From Paracoccus sediminis (GTDB lineage: Bacteria > Pseudomonadota > Alphaproteobacteria > Rhodobacterales > Rhodobacteraceae): a stretch of 64,000 nucleotides of DNA. Location: assembly GCF_900188295.1 (NCBI RefSeq), contig NZ_FZNM01000015.1, forward strand, positions 1 through 64,000, given 5' to 3'. The notes under the pieces are model-generated. The model was not told the origin of the DNA. It saw only the letters and a list, made by a program, of their open reading frames with translations, and made no database searches. Positions 20,184 through 28,423 of this stretch are shown here, piece after piece. The stretch's first letter is position 1; each line of letters starts with the position of its first letter. The position numbers and the translations under genes are program-made.

Positions 20184-23100
20184 ATGCTGTTGCGTGATCT
20201 GCTTGTTGCCCTGCCTGGACTGATCGGTCCCACGACCTCCACCTCTCGCGCCCAGGATCTGGAGGCCCAGGAAGCATCGCGGATCGTCACTCCGGCGCCC
20301 TCGATCTCTCAGGCCACGGCCTCCCAGACCACGACCTCTCAGGCCACGGTCGGCATGGATTCGTCCTGGTTCGTGGAGCCGGCGGCGCAGGATGAGGACG
20401 ACCGGACCGGCTTCTCGTCCTCGGACGAAACGATGCCGGACGATGAATCGATGGACGCCATGGTCTTTGCGGACAGCCGGACGACCGGTGGAACCGCGCA
20501 AGACCCCGAGCCCGCGCCCCCGCTGGACGACGCTGCGGCCTCGGTCGGTTCCGGCAAGGGGCGGCAGCCCGTGGCGGAGGCGGGCGATCTGCCGACCGCC
20601 GCCCCCATAGCCCTGGATTCGCAGCAGGCGGCCACCGTGATGGCCGGACGGGTGGCGACGCTGCTGCCCGACGACGACCGCGGGACCATCGCGTCGGTGC
20701 GGATTCTGGATGGCGCCGACTGGGGCCATGTGTCGGTCAATCCCGACAACAGCCTGGCCTTGGTGCTGTCGGGCACCGATACGCAGGGCACGCTCTCCTT
20801 TCGCTATGAGGTCACCTATGCCAATGGCCAGAGCGACGATCTGACCGCCAAGGTCAAGGTCGTGGCCGGTCAGCAGAAGGCGGGCTGGGGGACGGGCGAT
20901 CATTACACGCTGGAAACCGACGTCGACGGGCGCAGCATCGTCGAATACGGCGAAAACCATCGCAAGGTCTATGTTTCGGGCGGCCAGGACGCCCTGTCGC
21001 TGAGCGACATCGCCCGGATCGAGGGGGTCAAGCCTTCGGCCATCGACGGCAAGTGGCTGGCGGCGAACGGCGAATACGGCAGCAGCGCGGACATGGCCCT
21101 GGACGAGACGGCCGGCATGGCGTTGTGGGCAGCCATCACCGGCAGCAAGGCCAAGGCGGCCCCCGCTTCGCATTGGCTGATGCTGGAAAAGGGATACACC
21201 TATGACGATGTGAAATTCCTTGTCCAGCGGGGCACCCAGGGTGAAAGCGCCCTGAATCCGATCCTGATCACGTCCTATGGCGAGGGCGAGAAACCGGTCA
21301 TCACCCAGAGCCAGATCTACAACAGTCCCGACAACGCCAACATCGTCATTCGCGACCTGACCTTCACCGGCGGCCTGAAAATCATGCAGGGCAGCAACTA
21401 TCTGGTCGAGGAGGTCAGCATCCGCCGCGAAACGCTGACGGCAAAGGGGGTGGACGGCTTTACCCTGCGCAATTCCGACATCATCGACGTCTTCCGCACC
21501 GAATCCGAGACCAAGGACTTCTGGCAGCCGCATGTCAACCGCACCAGCGGATTTTACGCCAACGACAACGAAGGCCTGCTGGTCGAGAACAATTTCGTCG
21601 ATCACACCGGCTGGGCGGACAATTACAAGGCGAACCTGTCGCTGTCGGGCGGACAGCCGCCCAGCATGTACAGCCAGGGCCTGTATCTCAGCTATGACAA
21701 CACCGATTTGACGCTGCGCGACAACATCGTGATGCGCAGCGCCTCGTTCGGCGCACAGGTCCGTTCGGGCGGCGTGGTCGAGAACAACCTGTTCCTTGAC
21801 AACAATGCCGGCGTCAACTTCCTGGGCGGCGACGACATGAAGACATACGGCGCCGGCAACTATACCCTTCTGTCGGGCAATGTCATCACCTCGGGCGCCC
21901 ATCGCGAGGTGACCGAAGGGCCGCGCGGGGCGCTGAGCATGGGCGCCGACAACAGCGGCCGGCTGACCACGATGATCGACAACATCATCGCCCATCTGGC
22001 CGATCCGAACAACCCCCGCGAATTGACCCAGAAATATGTGGGCCAGCCGGCGCTGAAGGAAAAGTTCGCGCCCTTCTTTAACGATACGGCCATCTACAAC
22101 TGGATCGGCGCGCGGCATCTTGAACGGAACATCCCGGCCAATGATGTCATCGGCCAGCTTGACAAGTCCATCCTGAACGAAACCACCATCCAGAAATTCG
22201 CTGCCGAGCTTCTGGGAAAGCCCACTGCCACCATTGCCGATCTGGCCGGCTATCTGCGCGCGCAGGCAACCGGAAAGCTGGACGGCCAGGTCGACGCGGA
22301 TGTCATCAACAGTTTCTTCCGCGCGGGCTTCGGGATGGACACGACCCTGCGCGACGATGCCGAAACCCTGCGCTTCATTCCCAACAATCTGGCCGACGGG
22401 ATCCGCTGGGACAACCGCCTGAACTGGTCGACCGGCGACCTGCCGGGCACGCAGAACGGTGACAGCGTCGATCTGGGCGGCAATCATGTCCAGTTCGGCG
22501 GCCAGACCCTTGCCGTCGATCACTTCGATTTCGGCGATGCCGGACGGTTGTCGGTCAATTCCGGAAAGCTGGCGATCACGGGGGAAATGGCCGCGGGGCC
22601 GCGCGGTTCGGTGCTGGACATCGATGGCTCGGGGCAAGTCTGGATCGACGGCTATCGCGACAGCGATCGGCTGGACATCGCCATGACAGGGGGGCGCCTT
22701 GTCAATGCGGGCGCTTTCGCAGGTGAAACCGACATCTTGGTGTCGCAGACGGCGCAACTTCTGCTGGCAGCGTCGGGCGGCCGTTTCGACCTGACCCAAG
22801 ACAACAGCCTGACGGTGACGGGCACGCAGGCCAAGGTCGGTTTCGACGGCGCGGATGGCAAGACCGCGATCCTTCGGCTTCATGACGGGGCGACCCTGTC
22901 CTTTGTGGCGGACAAGACGGGTCTGGGCAAAATCTCAGAGTTCCATTCCGGGGCCTTCGGCGACACCAAGGTCACTTCGGGCATCCGGCTGGATGGGGAT
23001 CTGGAGGTGGATCTGTCCTCGCTGAATCCGAAGGCCGGGGGAAGCTGGACCCTGCTGGACGCGGACCAGATAATCGGATCGTTTGACGACATCTCGGTGA

Positions 23101-23318
23101 CCGGGCTGGGCCAGAACCGCGATGCGTTGATCCGCATCGACTATACTCGGGACGAGGTCGTCCTGTTGGTCAGCGATGCGGGAAAGGGCAGCGGGCAGGT
23201 CCGTACCAGCAGCACTGGCGACGCCGATTTCATGGATTACACCCAGGACGCCGCGCTCAAATCCCTGTGGACCGGTTTCCAGGCTCCCATGCCGCAAATC
23301 ACCGACGATCCGATCTGA
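20184..23318 (+). CDS. Large right-handed beta-helix repeat protein
   Basis: A 1044-residue protein of repetitive beta structure. Residues 1-140 are low complexity, acidic and Thr/Ser/Ala rich, with a short SQATASQTTTSQATVG repeat. About 150-210 looks like an extracellular beta-sandwich repeat. About 330-640 reads as parallel beta-helix turns with regular Asn/Gly (for example NIVIRDLTFTGGLKI, GLLVENNFVDHTGW). About 735-1000 is a second beta-solenoid-like part with WDNRLNWSTGDLP. Beta-helix proteins of glycan loci are often polysaccharide lyases, epimerases or matrix proteins; no catalytic residue can be assigned. The N-terminus has only a short hydrophobic patch, so the export route is unclear. 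ATG 20184 is the first start after an in-frame stop at 20127. It is convergent with parB. Confidence 0.85.
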   Translation: MLLRDLLVALPGLIGPTTSTSRAQDLEAQEASRIVTPAPSISQATASQTTTSQATVGMDSSWFVEPAAQDEDDRTGFSSSDETMPDDESMDAMVFADSRTTGGTAQDPEPAPPLDDAAASVGSGKGRQPVAEAGDLPTAAPIALDSQQAATVMAGRVATLLPDDDRGTIASVRILDGADWGHVSVNPDNSLALVLSGTDTQGTLSFRYEVTYANGQSDDLTAKVKVVAGQQKAGWGTGDHYTLETDVDGRSIVEYGENHRKVYVSGGQDALSLSDIARIEGVKPSAIDGKWLAANGEYGSSADMALDETAGMALWAAITGSKAKAAPASHWLMLEKGYTYDDVKFLVQRGTQGESALNPILITSYGEGEKPVITQSQIYNSPDNANIVIRDLTFTGGLKIMQGSNYLVEEVSIRRETLTAKGVDGFTLRNSDIIDVFRTESETKDFWQPHVNRTSGFYANDNEGLLVENNFVDHTGWADNYKANLSLSGGQPPSMYSQGLYLSYDNTDLTLRDNIVMRSASFGAQVRSGGVVENNLFLDNNAGVNFLGGDDMKTYGAGNYTLLSGNVITSGAHREVTEGPRGALSMGADNSGRLTTMIDNIIAHLADPNNPRELTQKYVGQPALKEKFAPFFNDTAIYNWIGARHLERNIPANDVIGQLDKSILNETTIQKFAAELLGKPTATIADLAGYLRAQATGKLDGQVDADVINSFFRAGFGMDTTLRDDAETLRFIPNNLADGIRWDNRLNWSTGDLPGTQNGDSVDLGGNHVQFGGQTLAVDHFDFGDAGRLSVNSGKLAITGEMAAGPRGSVLDIDGSGQVWIDGYRDSDRLDIAMTGGRLVNAGAFAGETDILVSQTAQLLLAASGGRFDLTQDNSLTVTGTQAKVGFDGADGKTAILRLHDGATLSFVADKTGLGKISEFHSGAFGDTKVTSGIRLDGDLEVDLSSLNPKAGGSWTLLDADQIIGSFDDISVTGLGQNRDALIRIDYTRDEVVLLVSDAGKGSGQVRTSSTGDADFMDYTQDAALKSLWTGFQAPMPQITDDPI

Positions 23319-23324
23319 TGGCCG

Positions 23325-23353
23325 TTTCGCACGCGAAACTTTCGCGTGCGAAA
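23325..23353. promoter_or_regulatory. Two inverted copies of a 14-bp palindromic site, candidate parS centromere
   Basis: TTTCGCACGCGAAA (23325-23338) and its reverse complement TTTCGCGTGCGAAA (23340-23353) sit one base apart, just downstream of the parB stop, in the gap between parB and the beta-helix gene. The same sequence recurs at the parA stop codon and within the GT4 gene, as expected for a ParB-binding centromere. Binding itself is an inference. Confidence 0.72.
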
Positions 23354-23356
23354 CCG

Positions 23357-24325
23357 TTATCGCGATTGCAGCCAGTGGGACAGAGCGTTCAGAAAATCTT
23401 CAGTCACGCCCTTGCCTGACAGGACGGCCCGTCCTGGCCGGGCCGTCATTCGTACCCCTGTCCCGATGTCTTCCCAAGCATCGTCCTGTGCCATCGGGGC
23501 CTTCGATTCAGGTTCGGGGCGCAGCGCTGCCTCTAGGATGGACCGTTCATCATGGGCCCGAGCGGGTCGCGCCGTTGTCAGACGATCCTGCAGCCGGCCG
23601 GTCAGGGTCCGGTCGGCCTGCATGGCCTTGACCAAGGCCAGCCCCAGCTTTTCCGGGATCGCTTCAGGAAAAAGCAGGACATCGCCCAAGGCGTCGTGCA
23701 AGGCCACGAAGGACAGGATCTTTGATCGCTTTGGTGCGGGCGCATGTTGGAACAGCACCTTCACCGCAGCGGCCGGACTGTCGAAGACGCCCAGACGCGC
23801 GGCCTCATGGGCCAGTCGGCCGCGTTCATAGAACGACAGGTCGGCGCGAATCTCGTTTTCCTCGACCATGGCTAGATAGGCCTCGGGGGCGGCCTCGAAC
23901 GGCCGCAGCAACGCCTTGACCGTGGCAAAGCGATCGTCCCCTGTTTCATCCCTCAGCGCCGTCAGGGCCGCCAGGCGTCGCGCGCCGGACACCAGGCCAT
24001 AGCGTCCGTCCGGAAGGGCCACGACCTCGATCGGCATCTGCTGGTTCCGGTTGCGGATGCTGGCTTTCAGCGACGCCATGTCCTCGGGGTCCATGTGCAT
24101 GCGATCGCGTTGCAGATGCGTGGCCTCGACGGTATCCAGCGGCAGATCCAGGACCATCCGGCCGCTGTCTCGGGCTTGGCGCAGTTCGGCCGCCAGATCG
24201 TCCAGGGCCGCCTGGGTGGCGGCCTCGGCGGCAATGCGCGCCACCGGGGGAAGGTGCGACGGGGCAGCAGTCGTCCCCTCGCCGCCGATCGTGCCGAAGG
24301 CGGTCAATCGCTTGCGCTTGGCCAT
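23357..24325 (-). CDS. parB: ParB/RepB family plasmid partition protein
   Basis: A 322-residue centromere-binding protein. After a basic N-terminus (MAKRKRL) and a helical lead, the ParB N-terminal domain runs from about 60 to 145 and includes YGLVSGARRLAAL (109-121), the counterpart of the conserved G-E-R-R nucleotide-binding motif. A helical DNA-binding region follows (about 150-240) with ..NEIRADLSFYERGRLAHEAAR... The tail carries a segment shared with plasmid RepB/ParB proteins. It lies 15 bp after the parA stop, in one operon. Candidate parS sites flank it on both sides. It would load on parS and work with ParA to segregate the replicon. Confidence 0.93.
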   Translation of the reverse strand: MAKRKRLTAFGTIGGEGTTAAPSHLPPVARIAAEAATQAALDDLAAELRQARDSGRMVLDLPLDTVEATHLQRDRMHMDPEDMASLKASIRNRNQQMPIEVVALPDGRYGLVSGARRLAALTALRDETGDDRFATVKALLRPFEAAPEAYLAMVEENEIRADLSFYERGRLAHEAARLGVFDSPAAAVKVLFQHAPAPKRSKILSFVALHDALGDVLLFPEAIPEKLGLALVKAMQADRTLTGRLQDRLTTARPARAHDERSILEAALRPEPESKAPMAQDDAWEDIGTGVRMTARPGRAVLSGKGVTEDFLNALSHWLQSR

Positions 24326-24340
24326 TGTCCTCTCTCCTTG

Positions 24341-25732
24341 TTATTTCGCACGCGAAACATCTTGCCGCCCTCCCAGTTCCTCGCGCCGCCAGATGCCCAG
24401 CAGCAGCGATTTGAAGGCGGCATAGGTGCGGTCAAAGGTTTCCCGGCCGCGCGCATAGGTTTCCCGGTTGAAATCGCGGTAATCGGCTTCGTAGATGCCG
24501 TGGACCTGTTCGCCCGCCTGGCCGATCAGGGCGGTGAAATCCTGCCGGTGCGGCGACAGGGTTGAGCCCAGATAGGACTGGATCAGCCCGGCCAGTTCGG
24601 CCTGCTGGCCTGCGTCATAGCGGGTCATCACCGCGCGCACCGCGTCCCATTCGAAATGCAGCTCGTCGCGCCCCAAAGCGCGGGCGGCGATGTTCTCGCT
24701 GTCCTCGATGCTGGCGAATGTCGAATGCAACATGTCGAAGAACCGTCCCGTGGAATCAAACTCTAGGAACGAGGCGCCAAAGGGCACCAGCAGGATGTCG
24801 GCCGCCGCCAGCCCGTTGATGGTCAGATAGCCAAGCGCCGGCGGCGTATCCAGGAAGATCAGGTCATAGCGGTCCAGGATCCCGTCCGCTGCCAGCGTCT
24901 CGGTCAGCGCGTCCCACAGCTTCCACCCGCGCGAGGCCATGCGCCAGACCGGGATCTGGAATTCCGCCCAGTACAGGTTCAGCTGCGCCCCGATCAGGTC
25001 GATATTCGGCCAATGGGTCGGCCGGATGAGGTCGCCCGCCGTGATCTTCAGGGCATCGGCCAGGCTGTCGTCGAGCGCTACCGGCGGATCGCCCCGGTCG
25101 ATGCGGCGCTGATTGTCCAGGCGCAGCGTTTCGGCATAGTGGCGTGCCAGCAGCGGAAAGACCGTCTGCCATTCGTCCTCGACTTGGGCGCCGAAGATCG
25201 ACGACAGCGATCCCTGGCTGTCCAGGTCGATCATCAGCACCTTGTAGCCGTCCAAGGCCGCCGACATGGCCAGATGCGCGCAGGTCGAGGTCTTGCCGAC
25301 CCCGCCCTTGAAGTTCGCCACCGCCACGATCTTGGCGGGCAAGCCCTTGGGACGATAGGGCAGGTATTCCTTGGACTTCGATCCTTCGGCCCCGAAATGG
25401 GCGCGCAGGCGCTGCACTTCGTCCAGGGTGAACCACTTGGCCCCGGCCTCGGATTCCGACCGGCCTTGCGGCAGGCTGGGGTTCTGGCGCAGCACGCGGC
25501 GGAAATGCTGGGGGGCCACCGGGATCAGATAGCGGGTGATTTCCCAGGTCGAGAACAATCGGAGCCTGCGGCCCCCGTTTTCTTCAAGCCCCCGACCGAC
25601 CAAATCCTGGCGCCCCCGGCGATAGTTCGCGGCGATTCGCGCCAGGCCTTCGGTTCCCGTCGGATCTTCCAGCATGGACAGGGCACGGTCGGGAGACAGG
25701 TTGAAATAGGGCGGGCTGTTCAGGCTGCTCAT
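24341..25732 (-). CDS. parA: ParA family partition ATPase with N-terminal DNA-binding region
   Basis: A 463-residue ATPase of the long plasmid type. Residues about 55-110 form a helix-turn-helix-like region followed by an FTLDEVQRLR segment, as in ParA/RepA proteins that repress their own promoter. The ATPase part has the deviant Walker A KGGVGKT (142-148), MIDLDSQGS (Walker A-prime/switch) and FLDTPPALGYLTINGL (Walker B). The last residues, VSRAK, are encoded by a candidate parS site that also abuts the stop codon. ATG 25732 faces the AT-rich origin region. It is head-to-head with the replication initiator, as in several alphaproteobacterial plasmid modules. Confidence 0.95.
   Translation of the reverse strand: MSSLNSPPYFNLSPDRALSMLEDPTGTEGLARIAANYRRGRQDLVGRGLEENGGRRLRLFSTWEITRYLIPVAPQHFRRVLRQNPSLPQGRSESEAGAKWFTLDEVQRLRAHFGAEGSKSKEYLPYRPKGLPAKIVAVANFKGGVGKTSTCAHLAMSAALDGYKVLMIDLDSQGSLSSIFGAQVEDEWQTVFPLLARHYAETLRLDNQRRIDRGDPPVALDDSLADALKITAGDLIRPTHWPNIDLIGAQLNLYWAEFQIPVWRMASRGWKLWDALTETLAADGILDRYDLIFLDTPPALGYLTINGLAAADILLVPFGASFLEFDSTGRFFDMLHSTFASIEDSENIAARALGRDELHFEWDAVRAVMTRYDAGQQAELAGLIQSYLGSTLSPHRQDFTALIGQAGEQVHGIYEADYRDFNRETYARGRETFDRTYAAFKSLLLGIWRREELGGRQDVSRAK
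24344..24357. promoter_or_regulatory. Candidate parS site at the parA stop codon
   Basis: TTTCGCACGCGAAA, identical to the site at 23325-23338, forms the last four codons of parA and the junction to parB. Confidence 0.65.
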
Positions 25733-26215
25733 CGAATTTTAACCTCATATGCCGACTTTTTGGCATCATACTCAAAAAAACGATACATGCGATATTTTTC
25801 GCAACACCACTGCGTTTTTCTTGGCAGTTTCCGTCTCGAGGCCGCTGCGGCTGTGGCTATTCCGCAAGCCCTTCTGGTTAGAATCCTGTTATTATATAGT
25901 TACGCCCGAGGAGGACGGATTTTTTTCCAGGCATTACCTTGATATCAAAGGATATGTCATGAGCCGTCATGGCTGCGGGTGAATTTGATCCCACGTTCTT
26001 CCGACTCTGAACCCACGCTGGGGCGATTCCGATCCCCCGAACAATCGCTTTCTTTGACGCTCGGCCTTCTGGACGCTTGTCCTGTGGATAAGTAGGGTGG
26101 GCGTCATTGAAACGACGAACGGCGTCAAGGTCCGCAGAATCCTGCGAGACCACCGAAATGGGACAAAACCCAGGACCGGACATTCGGCCAGGGGGTGGGA
26201 CAGAAAGGGCTGCGG
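25733..26215. other. Probable replication origin and divergent promoter region of the rep/par module
   Basis: This 483-bp gap between parA and the initiator gene is far AT-richer than the rest of the window, with many T- and A-runs between about 25750 and 25960. It contains a perfect DnaA box (26083-26091), a small inverted repeat close to the parA start (ATGCC 25749-25753 with GGCAT 25762-25766) that could be a ParA operator, a TTGATATCAA palindrome (25939-25948), and two TGGGACA(A/G)AA repeats (26159-26168 and 26196-26205) just before the initiator. No array of true iterons is obvious. Origin function is inferred from position and composition. Confidence 0.65.
26083..26091 (-). promoter_or_regulatory. 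DnaA box (exact consensus)
   Basis: TGTGGATAA on the plus strand is the reverse complement of the consensus TTATCCACA. It lies 133 bp upstream of the initiator start, within the AT-rich gap. Confidence 0.7.
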
Positions 26216-27217
26216 ATGGTTTCGGCATCGGCGGAAACGGCAATCGGGGCGCCTGTGGTGCAGGACTTCTTTGTCTGTGATTTCTTCGCGGCGGTGCCCA
26301 AGCATGACTTGGCCTCGATGGAGCATCCGATCTTTTCGCTATCCACCCGCCCCGACCGGCGGGTGGTTCGTTACGATCACAATGGCGCCACGCTGACCGT
26401 GACGCCCAGCGTCAAGGGCCGGGCGACGATCTTTGATGCCGACATCCTGATCTTCTGCATCAGCCAGCTGATGGCCGCGCTGAACGTGGGCCGTGCGGTG
26501 TCGCGCAAGCTGACCCTGACGGCGCGCGACCTGTTGCAGGCCACCAACCGGGAAACCTCGGGCGACGGCTATCAGCGGCTGCGCGATGCCTTCGAACGTC
26601 TGGCAGGCACCCGCATCACCACCAACATCGTGACCGGGGATCACGAGGTCACTTCGGGTTTCGGACTGATCGAAAGCTGGGACATCGTGCGAAAGACCCG
26701 CGCGGGCCGGATGGTTGCGGTCACCATCACCCTGTCGGAATGGCTGTTCAACGCCGTCCTGTCACGGTCCGTCCTGACGCTGAACCGAGACTATTTTCGC
26801 ATGCGAAAACCGCTCGAGCGGCGAATTTACGAATTGGCGCGCAAGCATTGCGGGCGGCAGGTCGAATGGACCATATCGGTCGCCACCCTGGCCAAGAAGA
26901 CCGGATCGACCAGTCCCGTCCGCGTCTTTCGCGCCATGCTGCGCGAGATGATCCGCGAGAACCGATTGCCCGATTACGACCTGGCCGAACAACCGGGCGA
27001 TATCCTGCGTGTCACCCCGCGTGCCGTGCCGACCCAGCCGGGCGACGGTCCGCATCTGCGCCCCGAAACGCTGGATCAGGCCCGAAGTATGGTACCGGGG
27101 GCCGATGTCCATGCGCTTGCCGCCCAGTGGCGCGGCTGGTGGGCCGCGACCGGCCGGCCCAGGCTGCGCAGCGCCGACCGGGCGTTTCTGGGATGGGTCC
27201 GGACAAGGGGGAATTAA
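26216..27217 (+). CDS. Plasmid replication initiator (RPA / DnaA-like plasmid type)
   Basis: A 333-residue initiator of the kind annotated as replication initiator protein A in Rhodobacterales plasmids. Supporting stretches are FFVCDFFAAVPKHDLASMEH near the start, HPIFSLSTRPD, a TLTARDLLQATNRETSGDGY block, and the winged-helix-like RMRKPLERRIYELARKHCG. ATG 26216 is preceded by GAAAGGG at good spacing; a GTG at 26195 is less likely. It diverges from parA across the origin region and contains a 16-bp palindrome in its coding sequence. It makes this window part of an autonomously replicating element. Confidence 0.9.
   Translation: MVSASAETAIGAPVVQDFFVCDFFAAVPKHDLASMEHPIFSLSTRPDRRVVRYDHNGATLTVTPSVKGRATIFDADILIFCISQLMAALNVGRAVSRKLTLTARDLLQATNRETSGDGYQRLRDAFERLAGTRITTNIVTGDHEVTSGFGLIESWDIVRKTRAGRMVAVTITLSEWLFNAVLSRSVLTLNRDYFRMRKPLERRIYELARKHCGRQVEWTISVATLAKKTGSTSPVRVFRAMLREMIRENRLPDYDLAEQPGDILRVTPRAVPTQPGDGPHLRPETLDQARSMVPGADVHALAAQWRGWWAATGRPRLRSADRAFLGWVRTRGN
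26794..26809. promoter_or_regulatory. Perfect 16-bp palindrome within the initiator gene, parS-like
   Basis: TTTTCGCATGCGAAAA is self-complementary and differs from the candidate parS core (TTTCGC-AC-GCGAAA) only at the two central bases. It may be a ParB or regulator site, or an incidental near match. Confidence 0.4.
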
Positions 27218-27229
27218 GGCTGCCGGGTG

Positions 27230-28423
27230 TCAGGCCAGTCCCAGACCGGCCAGCGAATTGCGTTTCACCCAACCCGTTCGATCCTGCGGATCGTCCAGGA
27301 AATGCCTGACCAGGTCAGGCCATTCCAGGCCGACATGCAGCGCCTCGAGGGCATCTTCGGCGCCTGCCGAAAGCTGCCCGTAAAGGACGGGATCACGGCA
27401 AAGCCGTCGGATCGCCGCGGCAAGGGACGCCGGATCGCCGGCCTTGAAGACCAGCCCGCCCGTCCCGTCCCGGATCCGGCCGCGAAAGGCCGGATGATCG
27501 GACAGGATCAGCGGCGAACGGGAGGCCAGCCCTTCGTAGATCGTGTTCGGAAGCCCCTCGGGATAATCGGGACGCGACGGCACGATCACCAGATCGCAGG
27601 CGGTCATGCTGGCGCGCACGACAGCATTGGGCACAACCCCCAACAGGTCCACGCAGTCGCCCAGACCCAGGGCGGCGGCGCGCGCGGCCCAGGGGCGGGG
27701 ATCGCCGCCGCCCGCCACCGACAGCCGCGCCCGCAGGCCCTGGCCGTGCAGGATCACCAAGGCCTCGAGACAGTCGCCAAGGCCCTTGGCCTCGCTGAGC
27801 GTCCCGGCATAGAAGCAATGCGGCCGTGCGGGATCGGCCATGCCAGACTTGATCCCGCCGTCCGGGCGGATCCGGCTCCAATCCCAGGGAATGATCCGGT
27901 CGGGCGGAAGGCCCAGGACCGTCACGGTCGAACGCGAGGCGTTCAGGCTGTGATTGGCGACGCCCGCGACATGCGGTCCCGTCAGCAGCCGTGCCAGCCG
28001 CCAGGCGCGCAGCCGACCCCGCAGCCCGTCGCCGGAAAAGATGTCGGCGAAACAGGGCAGCGTCGGGATGTGGCGGCGGCGCGCCTCGGCCAGAAACGGT
28101 CCAAAGGGGGATCGCAGGATCAGCCGGGCGGGGGTCAGCCCGTCGAACAGCGACGCGATCCGAGGCCGGTTTAGTTTCGCACGCGAAACTCCTATCGACC
28201 GCAAACCGGGGGCCATCAGCTCCTCGTGGGGCCGTGCGCAGATCGCCAGCGTCGTGACCTCGAAATCCCGCGCCAGCCCGGCCACGAACCGCAATGACGC
28301 GTATTGGTCGCGATAGGTTTCGGGCGCCCCGTCCGTCATGCGTGCCCAGGCGGCCCCGAAATCGCCGGTCTGCACGATCAGAAGACCGGGTCGGCGGGAC
28401 GTTTCAGCCAAGGTCGTATCCAT
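27230..28423 (-). CDS. Family 4 glycosyltransferase
   Basis: A 397-residue GT-B glycosyltransferase. The N-terminal half begins RPGLLIVQTGDFG; the C-terminal donor domain has FYAGTLSEAKGLGDCLEAL and the GT4 signature DYPEGLPNTIYEGLASRSPLI (the E..x7..E donor site). It is last in a minus-strand run with a methyltransferase and two sulfotransferases and overlaps the preceding gene by 20 bp. Its coding sequence contains a full candidate parS site at 28175-28188. The sugar donor is unknown. Confidence 0.92.
   Translation of the reverse strand: MDTTLAETSRRPGLLIVQTGDFGAAWARMTDGAPETYRDQYASLRFVAGLARDFEVTTLAICARPHEELMAPGLRSIGVSRAKLNRPRIASLFDGLTPARLILRSPFGPFLAEARRRHIPTLPCFADIFSGDGLRGRLRAWRLARLLTGPHVAGVANHSLNASRSTVTVLGLPPDRIIPWDWSRIRPDGGIKSGMADPARPHCFYAGTLSEAKGLGDCLEALVILHGQGLRARLSVAGGGDPRPWAARAAALGLGDCVDLLGVVPNAVVRASMTACDLVIVPSRPDYPEGLPNTIYEGLASRSPLILSDHPAFRGRIRDGTGGLVFKAGDPASLAAAIRRLCRDPVLYGQLSAGAEDALEALHVGLEWPDLVRHFLDDPQDRTGWVKRNSLAGLGLA
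28175..28188. promoter_or_regulatory. Candidate parS site inside the GT4 gene
   Basis: TTTCGCACGCGAAA, identical to the parAB-associated sites, lies 3.8 kb from parB inside coding sequence. It encodes the same VSRAK peptide as the site at the end of parA. Confidence 0.6.

Noticed and set aside
20106..22883. 925-codon open frame on the minus strand across the beta-helix gene
   Set aside because: Antisense shadow from GC-rich third codon positions; no ribosome site, no family motifs, and the plus-strand reading is clearly protein-like.
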